From the NCBI GenBank assembly GCA_910588075.1, contig CAJUOS010000026.1, positions 1-31,205 of the forward strand: a stretch of 31,205 nt of DNA, read 5' to 3'. Made by a program: the position numbers and the translations under genes. The DNA is from an uncultured Erysipelotrichaceae bacterium (GTDB lineage Bacteria > Bacillota_I > Bacilli_A > Erysipelotrichales > Coprobacillaceae). Positions 24,712-31,205 of this stretch are shown piece by piece (positions within the stretch are counted from its first letter, which is position 1; every line of letters starts with the position of its first letter). The notes under the pieces were generated by a model, which saw only the letters and a list, made by a program, of their open reading frames with translations, made no database searches and had not been told where the DNA came from.

Positions 24712-24737
24712 AAGGAAGATACTTACATATCTTCCTT
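24712..24737 (-). terminator. Terminator of the glycosylation operon
   Basis: AAGGAAGATA (24712-24721) pairs with TATCTTCCTT (24728-24737) around a six-base loop. T residues follow on the minus strand. It lies about 17 bases after the stop of the yfhO-like gene and insulates the yybS operon. Confidence 0.8.
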
Positions 24738-24753
24738 GCGTATTTTTGTCAAA

Positions 24754-27416
24754 TTAATAACTCTTCTTATTTTTTAAAACAATCATCAACAACAAAATCA
24801 CACTTCCCAAACTTATATAACCACCCAATTTTAATCCTGGTGTTTGATATCTTAACTCAATATTATAATCACCTCCATCCAAAACAATACCCATATACAT
24901 TGTATTAGCTCTTAATAAATCCACTTCTTTTCCATTAACATATGCTTTCCATCCTGAAGAATAAGGAATAGAAAAACATAAAAATTTTCTTTGATCAAGT
25001 GATATATTTCCCTTTATACAATTTGTTTCGATTTTTAGATTTTCAAGTATATTTTCTTTTAATTTTTGAATATCTTGTGGAGAATCATCTAATGATTGAC
25101 CTAAAATTTGCATATCATCCATCTCATATATTCCTTTATTTTTAAAAATCACTTTTAAATGATGTTCTCCTGCTTTTAAATATCCAATATGTTTTAAATA
25201 ATTTTTTGTACCATTATAATAACTATTGTATGGTGAATAAATTGTTATATTTCCCTGACTATGCTGATCTTTAATCTGAATTTGTGCTTTAGATAATGTT
25301 TGAGCATAATATTTTTGTTGTAATTTTAATTGAGATAGAGAAATATATACATCTTCATCAAAAGGCAATTGATATGATATATGAAGAGAAGCATTCTTTT
25401 TCTTTACATAAATCTTATTTCCTTTTCTAACAATATCTTTATAATCATCAATCTTTATTTGTATCTTATTGTATAATTTATTATAATTCTTTTTCTTTAA
25501 TGATACATTTTCTTCTAACAATACACTTTTCAATAATACTTTTTGTTTTTCTAATGATGTCAATTGATTATACTCATTTCTTTCTATTTGAGAATTATAA
25601 GTATAACACAAGGGTAAATAATTTTGATTATAATACACATCATAATCTTTATCATGAATTGTATTCATTTTTTCAAAACCATATGGAACTGTTGTTTGGT
25701 CTTTATCTGTTATCAAGTATTTTACCGATGCCAATGAAAGTAATGTTGAGCGTGTATCTAAGCCATTATAAACAGAACTTAAAATATTTACATTTTTCAT
25801 TTCATAAAAAAATTCTGTTATATAACCATTTCCTAAACTAAAAAAGAAACTAATAGGATTTTTTCTTTGAATAACACTTATGTTATGAAGATTTCTTTGA
25901 GAATGTATGAACTTATCGTATCGATAAAAATCATTATCATTTATTTTTGATAAGACTTTTAAATAATTTTGAGTAATATCTTGATATGCTTGATTCTGTG
26001 TTAAATATTCATCACTATAATTTTGTCCAATATATTTATAAATAGCATTAACTTGTATACTTATAAGAGTACAAACACATATTCCAATAATCGTTTTATA
26101 AACATTTATTTTGTTTTTTAAATGAAAAAATAATATTATTAAAATGATAACTAAAACAATCAAAGAAAATATTAAGCTATAATTTTGAAGTTCTTTATTT
26201 AAAAGAACAATGACAACTTCTAAAAGAAAAGCTAATCCTAATAAGAAGTATTGTTTCCAAGTCAATGTTAATAATTGAGGCATACACTCTACAAGAATAA
26301 AACTCATTAAAAATGCATAAACAAAGCACCAACGATTTGAAATATAAGAAAAGCCATTAAATAAAACACCAAAAAATGGTAAGCTTAAAAAAGCAACACA
26401 TAATATCCAAGATATAATAAAAGATATATTCTTTTTTCTTGAGAAAAAAAGCATAAGAGTAGTTAAAAATGTTGTTGCACTTAATCCAGTTATTGTCCAA
26501 TAGCCTCCATAATGACTACTAATCGTTCCAAAAAACAATTCTATGTAATAAGGAATAGAATATAAAAAAGGAATGAAGGGACGATCTTGGCTTCTTGCAG
26601 TATTAAAAAACATTAAAATAACTGGTACTAAAATAATTGCTGATAATCCAATGCCAACAAGATAATAGGCAATGAATTGAGTGATTTTTTTTATAATATT
26701 TTGAATATAGTCTTGATGATAATAGTGAAAAAAACGAATACTTGCATAAATAAACATTATTATACAGAGCATATAAAAAAAATAAAAATTACTTATAGCT
26801 GATATAAAAACAATACTAATAAATAATAAAGGTGATTTTTTTTGATATATTTTTTCAATACCTATAAAAATAATAGGAAAATATATCATTGGATTTAAAA
26901 AATAAGGATGTTTAATTCCTGCATAAATTGCAAAACCACAAAAAGTATATGTTAATGCTCCTATAAATGTTGACCATGATACTTTTTCCATATAATGACA
27001 ATAAGCAATAAAACTTACCCCTACTAAAAAATATCTTATAAGAATAAGAAATGTATAGAGATATTCTGTATATTGCATAGGAACAAATATTGATAATAAA
27101 GTTAAAGGATCTCCTAATACATAGTAATGAAATGTTGTTATAATATCTGCACCATAGCCTATTGAAAAATCCCATAATGGAAGATCTTGATGAGTCAATA
27201 TATTCTTCACAAGAGTTCTTAAATATTCTCCATAATACATTAATGATGTGTAATGTTGATCTAAACCATCACTTCCTCCAGCAATCCAAATAAATGATTT
27301 GTTTTGTATAATAAATACAGAGAAAATAATACATAGGGATAGAAAAAAAGAATTGTAAAAAATAGATAATTATTTTTTCTTTTATTTTGATTATAAAAAT
27401 GAATAAAATGAGACAT
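24754..27416 (-). CDS. yfhO: YfhO-family membrane glycosyltransferase, frame broken near its start
   Basis: Multi-pass GT-C-like enzyme expected to move a sugar from a lipid carrier to a cell-surface polymer. YfhO does this for lipoteichoic acid in Bacillus. The main frame (24754 upstream to 27369) has about a dozen spans and a C-terminal extracellular domain. It includes KSFIWIAGGSDGLDQHY before the first in-frame ATG (27240), so that ATG would drop span 1 and this conserved acidic loop. The natural start is ATG 27416, with AGGGAGG upstream and one base after the GT2 gene's stop, but that frame ends at a TAG (27261-27263) after 51 codons. A one-base gain at the seven-T run (27343-27349), or -1 slippage on T-TTT-TTC there, joins the frames. 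The result is an 887-residue protein with a clean first span. No other start codon exists in the main frame upstream of 27240. Confidence 0.85.
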
Positions 27417-27417
27417 A

Positions 27418-28353
27418 TTAATCCTCCCTATCAATATAATCTTTAATAATATAAATAGGTCTATGCTTTGCTTCAGTATATGTCTTTGCTAGATATTGTC
27501 CTAATATCCCCACAGAAAAAAGTTGAATTCCTGAAACAAATAAAATAATGGCTGTTAAAATAATAAAACTATGAACAATAGATAAAAAAACAAATTGTCT
27601 TATTAAAATATAAATAAATAAAAGAATAGAAAACAAAAACATAATGATTCCCAGTACAACAGATATAGTTAATGGTTTGGTTGAAAATGCAATAATCCCA
27701 TCCATTGCATAAGACAATAATTGTCCAAAACTCCATTTTGATTCTCCACTTGCTCTTTTATCCACAACATATGGCATTAAATATGTATTATATCCTACCC
27801 ATGCAAATATTCCTTTAGAAAAACGACATCTTTCTGGTAATTCTTTAATTGTTTCAACAACATTTCTTCTCAAAGTTCTAAAATCACTAGCCGAATGTGA
27901 AATTTCTACTTCTGTAATTTTATTAATAAAATGATAAAAACTATCCTTAAAAAAAGTCATAACCTTACTTTCTTTTCTTACCTTTTGATATGCAGCCACA
28001 CTATCATATTATTGATGCTCATCTAAAAATTCAACCATTTCAACAACATATTTAGGAGATTGTTGTAAATCTGCATCAATAATAGATACATAATCACCAT
28101 TTGATTTTTCTAACCCTGCTAAAATAGCAGCTTCTTTTCCAAAGTTTCTAGAAAACTGAATTATTTTTGTATCATCAGGATGTTGATGATGTAAAGATAA
28201 TAACTTTTGAGACGTATGATCTTGGCTTCCATCATTCACAAAAATAATTTCATATGATAATATTTTATCTTTTAAAAACTTATTAACTTCTTGATAAAAT
28301 AATTCAACATTTCCTTCCTCATTATAACAAGGTACAACTAATGATAATTTCAT
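27418..28353 (-). pseudogene. GT2 glycosyltransferase (GtrB/CsbB-like) interrupted by an in-frame TAA
   Basis: Normally loads a sugar from UDP-sugar onto undecaprenyl phosphate. The 5' part (28009-28353, 114 codons) has VVPCYNEEGNVELF, FVNDGSQDHT and the metal-binding IDADLQQSP. The 3' part, in the same frame, continues YDSVAAYQKVRKES, then the family motifs SDFRTLRRNVV, RFSKGIFAWVGY and GESKWSFGQLL, and ends with two membrane spans. Only the TAA at 28009-28011 separates them. It sits in CAA-TAA-TAT; removing one AAT of a tandem AAT-AAT gives an uninterrupted 310-residue protein of usual length. The internal GTG at 27999 has no ribosome binding site, so neither half should be active. AAGGAGG precedes the ATG. 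The TAA could be a real lesion, a sequencing error or, less likely, read through. Confidence 0.85.
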
Positions 28354-28367
28354 ATAAACCTCCTTAA

Positions 28368-28775
28368 TTATTTGAACACAAAAAATTTACTAATCAAATA
28401 ATTTCCAATTAAGACAATAATTTGTGTTTCTAACTTACCAATAAACTCATCTTGCCCTATTATATTGACAAGTAAAAAAACACCTCCAACTTCAATAATC
28501 ATTGTTATAATTCTTGCTGAAATAAACTTTGTACATTCTCCAAACAATTCCTGCAATGATTCACAATGACTATGAAAGACAAATATTTTATTCATGACAT
28601 ATGCAAATAATATAGAAACAATAACTGAAATAATATTGCTTATTGTTATATCTATTTTCAAAAAATAATATAACATTGTATATACACTAAAATTGACGAT
28701 TGTTGTCAAAGCTCCAACAACAATATAAACAATAACTTCTCTTGATTTTAATTTTAATATCCAATCATCAACCAA
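28368..28775 (-). CDS. gtrA: GtrA-family membrane protein (lipid-linked sugar flippase candidate)
   Basis: 135 residues with four membrane spans (starting at about 13, 43, 81 and 111), the standard GtrA shape. Typical motifs are YIVVGALTTIVNFSVYTML and AYVMNKIFVFHS. It is thought to flip undecaprenyl-phosphate sugars made by the GT2 enzyme across the membrane for a YfhO-type transferase. The start is a TTG at 28775 with AAGGAGG eight bases upstream. It is the first gene of gtrA-GT2-yfhO and the only undamaged one. No strong promoter was recognised in the AT-rich gap to the HAD gene's terminator. Confidence 0.9.
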   Translation of the reverse strand: MVDDWILKLKSREVIVYIVVGALTTIVNFSVYTMLYYFLKIDITISNIISVIVSILFAYVMNKIFVFHSHCESLQELFGECTKFISARIITMIIEVGGVFLLVNIIGQDEFIGKLETQIIVLIGNYLISKFFVFK

Positions 28776-28921
28776 CTATCTTTCCTCCTTATAAACAAGT
28801 TATAATTCTGAACATCTTCATTTTAACAAGATAATGTGTAAAATATATGAAAGCTATTTCTTTTATTTATGATAGACATTCCTATTATAATTTATACAAA
28901 CATACTTTTATCTACTTAATT

Positions 28922-28953
28922 AAAAAAGACCAATTATTATAAACCAATTGATC
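28922..28953 (-). terminator. Terminator of the DHH-HAD operon
   Basis: On the minus strand GATCAATT pairs with AATTGGTC (one U-G wobble) around a ten-base loop and is followed by six T. It begins 14 bases after the HAD gene's stop codon and separates that operon from gtrA. Confidence 0.72.
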
Positions 28954-28966
28954 TGTTCTCAATTTT

Positions 28967-29701
28967 TTACTTCATTAATATACTTATAGCCTCAGCAACA
29001 CTATCTACAACATATGAAACTTGTTGTTGAATCATTAAAGGGGAATTTTTAAAAGTAAATGAGCAATCAACAACATCTAACATAGGAATATCATTATAAG
29101 AATCTCCTATTCCACTCATATCATCAATATTTAATAATTCTTTTACTTTTAAAATACCATATCCTTTAGAACATCCCTTTTTTACAATATCTATTGAATT
29201 TGTGTTTTGAAATCCTTCTAAAGAATGATAGTTTTGATTTATATGATAACATATTGTTTTAGCTTGTTCCTCAGTTTCAAAAACTAATGATATTCCATAT
29301 ATCTTTTTATCTTTTATATCATCTAATGAACGAATTATTTTTATATCTTTATCATATTCCTCATAAGCTGTTTTATAAACATCAGTATCTGTTTGAATGA
29401 TTATTAATGCTTTTTGATGATATTCTTTATAAATTTTATGTATATCTTCAAAACAAATGATTTTCTCATAAATCACATGTTTTTCTTTATTTAAAATAAC
29501 AGCCCCACTTGTAGCAATATAAAAATCAGGTTGAATATCACTTGGTAAAATTTCAGTTGTTTCTTTTAATGGTCTTCCTGTACACAATCCAAATAGATAT
29601 CCTGCTTTTTGATATTTTCTTATAAAATTCATATCGCTAACTTTAAATCGACCTTTAAAAATTAATGTTCCATCTATATCACTTGCTAACGCTTTAGTCA
29701 T
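28967..29701 (-). CDS. Cof-type HAD-superfamily hydrolase
   Basis: Predicted cytoplasmic sugar-phosphate or nucleotide phosphatase of the Cof/YwtE group (HAD IIB). 244 residues from the chosen start. Motif I SDIDGTL lies at residues 7-13, motif II is CTGRP, the motif III lysine is in the VKKGCSKGYG segment, and motif IV GIGDSYNDIPML is diagnostic. The ATG at 29701 overlaps the last codons of the upstream DHH gene by eight bases and has AAGGAG nine bases before it. The in-frame GTG six codons earlier has no such site. Substrate unknown. Confidence 0.92.
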   Translation of the reverse strand: MTKALASDIDGTLIFKGRFKVSDMNFIRKYQKAGYLFGLCTGRPLKETTEILPSDIQPDFYIATSGAVILNKEKHVIYEKIICFEDIHKIYKEYHQKALIIIQTDTDVYKTAYEEYDKDIKIIRSLDDIKDKKIYGISLVFETEEQAKTICYHINQNYHSLEGFQNTNSIDIVKKGCSKGYGILKVKELLNIDDMSGIGDSYNDIPMLDVVDCSFTFKNSPLMIQQQVSYVVDSVAEAISILMK

Positions 29702-30704
29702 TGTATATTTCTCCTTCACTATGTTGAAGTTGTTTTAAAAAACTTTCTTCAATAATACCATCCCAATGGTCTTGTGTTATTCCTGTTTTTTCAAGTTCTC
29801 TATATGATAAAAAACCTCCTGCCATAGTTGAATGTCCCCCACCATTCCCATTGAGTGTTACAAGTGCTTTTTGAACAATATTGCCTGCATCTAACTGATG
29901 AGGTAGTCCACTTCTTACAGAAAACTTCAAGCCATTTTGTCTATATGAATAAATAACACAGAAATTAATTTCTTGTAAAGCTAATATAAAATCTGCAACC
30001 ATCGCTATTAATGCATCTGGACAATCAAATGGAATATAAGCAAATCCTGTTTTACCATAAAGATGAATACTTTCTATTGCAGCACCATAAGCTTTAAGAT
30101 CACTTAATTCCATAGAACTTTTACTAATATGATAAATTAATTGAGTGTTTGCTTTTTGATACAAATATGAAAACATATCAATATCTAATGTTGTAACACC
30201 TCTTGTTAAATTAGCAGTATCTACTTGCAATCCATATAATAAAGCAGTTGCTATCATCTCATTCATAGGTGTATTGGTTTCTATATAATATTGGGTAATG
30301 AGTGTGCTACATGCTCCGACAATTCTTATATCTTTGTACTGATAATCATAATCAAATACAGTTGGATGGTGATCTATACATGCTATTTCATAACCTGATA
30401 AATCTGTTAAATTTGTATTATATTTTTGTCCATCCACAGTAACAACATAATCATCTTGACTCATATAATTAATTTCATCATAAGTTGCAAATTGAATTGG
30501 TAGCATTTTAATCATATTTTGTAATGAACTTCTTTCAATACTTCCCACATAACAAAGATGACTCTCTATTCCATGATATTTTAATAATTGTTGTAATCCA
30601 TAAGCACTTCCTATTGCATCGGGATCTGGAAAATTATGAGTTTGAACATAAACTTTATGATTTTTTAACAATTCAAATAATTTATTGATTTCTTCTTTTT
30701 TCAT
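29694..30704 (-). CDS. DHH-DHHA1 phosphoesterase (NrnA-like)
   Basis: Predicted soluble, metal-dependent phosphodiesterase/phosphatase of the NrnA/pAp-phosphatase group, acting on short oligonucleotides, pAp or pApA. 336 residues. DHH-domain motifs are HNFPDPDAIGSA, the DHH triad in CIDHHPTV, and YGLQVDTANLTRG. The DHHA1 glycine-rich motif is GNGGGHSTMAGG near the C-terminus. In the second motif the usual D-x-S/T is replaced by VDGQKYN, slightly unusual. The ATG at 30704 is preferred because GGTGA sits five bases ahead; an ATG four codons earlier lacks a site. It is co-translated with the Cof-type gene. A link to GdpP through pApA is plausible. Confidence 0.88.
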   Translation of the reverse strand: MKKEEINKLFELLKNHKVYVQTHNFPDPDAIGSAYGLQQLLKYHGIESHLCYVGSIERSSLQNMIKMLPIQFATYDEINYMSQDDYVVTVDGQKYNTNLTDLSGYEIACIDHHPTVFDYDYQYKDIRIVGACSTLITQYYIETNTPMNEMIATALLYGLQVDTANLTRGVTTLDIDMFSYLYQKANTQLIYHISKSSMELSDLKAYGAAIESIHLYGKTGFAYIPFDCPDALIAMVADFILALQEINFCVIYSYRQNGLKFSVRSGLPHQLDAGNIVQKALVTLNGNGGGHSTMAGGFLSYRELEKTGITQDHWDGIIEESFLKQLQHSEGEIYND

Positions 30705-30771
30705 TTCAATCACCATATTTTAATTATTCTCTTTTTAAGAGTATCATTTTTTTAATTTAATGAAAAGATAA

Positions 30772-30857
30772 ATTATATGAGAATATATAAGAAATCATTT
30801 ATCAAAAAAACTAACCTTAAATCTAGCTTTAAAATTTTTTATTAATTCTCATATAAT
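30772..30857. repeat. 13-bp perfect inverted repeat upstream of the DHH gene
   Basis: ATTATATGAGAAT (30772-30784) recurs inverted as ATTCTCATATAAT (30845-30857) with 60 bases between. Each arm contains a TATAAT-like hexamer in opposite orientations. It could be a paired operator or coincidence in AT-rich DNA. No coding region was found in 30705-31126. Confidence 0.4.
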
Positions 30858-31126
30858 ACTTATCTATTTATATTGTTTTATTCTTTTTTACTGAATCTAC
30901 CTTACGACTTTCTGTCAATGAGCAATTATTTATAATATTCACTAAACTTGTAAATATACTTATAAACTAAAATATAAATAACAGTGATGAATATTAGCAA
31001 GTACAGTATATACTACTTCAGATAAATGTTTTTTTATATATGCCATTCTTGCAAGAATATCATTCTATAATACTTTTTAAAATTTATAAGAAATTAGAAG
31101 AAATACTTATTTTACAAAATAGTAAA

Positions 31127-31153
31127 AAAAACCTTGAATCTATCAAGGTTTTT
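31127..31153 (-). terminator. Terminator of the gene entering from the right edge
   Basis: AAAAACCTTGA-type arm (ACCTTGA 31131-31137 extended by A's) pairs with TCAAGGT (31143-31149) and T's around a five-base loop, giving 11 bp with T-runs on both sides. It lies 12 bases after the stop of the partial gene at the edge. Confidence 0.75.
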
Positions 31154-31165
31154 CTTTTTTAAAAT

Positions 31166-31205
31166 TTAAAGTGCACCATTTGTCATATATTCATATTCTA
31201 TATCA
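31166..31205 (-). CDS. C-terminal end of an unidentified gene (partial)
   Basis: The minus-strand frame at the edge reads ...DIEYEYMTNGAL followed by TAA (31166-31168). It stands right before a good terminator, which is where the end of a gene should be. Twelve residues are too few to identify the product. Confidence 0.45.
   Translation of the reverse strand, partial: DIEYEYMTNGAL

Noticed and set aside
26912..27175. 87-codon minus-strand ORF inside the yfhO-like gene
   Set aside because: It is a shadow frame of the membrane protein with no start signal.
27418..27999. 193-residue ORF as an independent gene starting at GTG 27999
   Set aside because: It has no ribosome binding site and continues the GT2 family exactly from the preceding fragment in the same frame, so it is the 3' half of one gene.
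31000..31062. 28-codon minus-strand ORF (MAYIKKHLSEVV...) and its partial resemblance to bases 58-93 (shared GGCATATAT and TTGCTAATATTCA) as insertion-sequence remnants
   Set aside because: The shared pieces are 9 and 13 bases with different spacing, within chance expectation in such AT-rich DNA; no transposase motif or terminal repeats are visible.

Overview
This is an AT-rich chromosomal segment of a low-GC Gram-positive bacterium. Promoters look sigma-A type, Shine-Dalgarno sites are strong, and most units end in intrinsic terminators. The gene order spoIIE-tilS-hpt-ftsH-hslO-dusB-lysS matches a well-known Bacillus block, and yybS-gdpP-rplI-dnaB is another. spoIIE points to a spore former or a recent descendant of one. 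The very low GC, the gene content and the protein style suggest an Erysipelotrichia-like gut Firmicute (Coprobacillaceae type). That placement is inference, not proof. No rRNA, tRNA, CRISPR array, prophage or complete insertion sequence was recognised.

Layout, left to right, nearly all on the minus strand. (1) 1-366 is a non-coding edge with a lysS terminator, short CGTAAA-type repeats and a promoter firing out of the window. (2) 367-8388 is the housekeeping block lysS (behind a lysine T-box), dusB, hslO, an unlisted 30-residue membrane peptide, ftsH, hpt and tilS. (3) 8386-10572 is spoIIE, whose promoter-like sequence has the abnormal 21-bp spacing known for Spo0A-activated promoters. (4) 10682-13410 is a two-component system with direct repeats in its promoter. 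(5) 13447-15929 is prfA-prmC-acetyltransferase. (6) 15975-17336 (+) is a tandem, translationally coupled pair of HAD phosphatases. (7) 17365-19951 holds a GNAT enzyme, thymidine kinase, a zinc-ribbon membrane protein and a YbaK/ProX-like tRNA editing protein. (8) 19938-24686 is yybS-gdpP-rplI-dnaB. (9) 24754-28775 is a gtrA / GT2 / yfhO-like three-component cell-surface glycosylation operon. (10) 28967-30704 is a DHH-DHHA1 phosphoesterase overlapping a Cof-type HAD phosphatase. (11) 30705-31205 is a non-coding edge with a 13-bp inverted repeat, a terminator and the last codons of a further gene.

The strongest oddity is region 9. The GT2 gene is cut by one in-frame TAA sitting in an AAT-AAT tandem triplet. 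The adjacent yfhO-like gene is out of frame between its own start (27416, good ribosome binding site) and its main frame. The break is at a run of seven T, which also forms the slippery heptamer U-UUU-UUC that would restore the frame by -1 slippage. gtrA is intact. The locus is therefore decaying, switchable by repeat slippage, or mis-assembled; it deserves checking.

Other points of interest are the small peptide between ftsH and hslO preceded by two mutually exclusive hairpins, two unassigned structured intergenic elements (3418-3474 and 18114-18174), and a mosaic identity pattern between the tandem HAD genes. Gene-free stretches over 300 bases (1-366, 1858-2210, 3210-3547, 17791-18198, 30705-31165) contain only the regulatory or structural elements listed.
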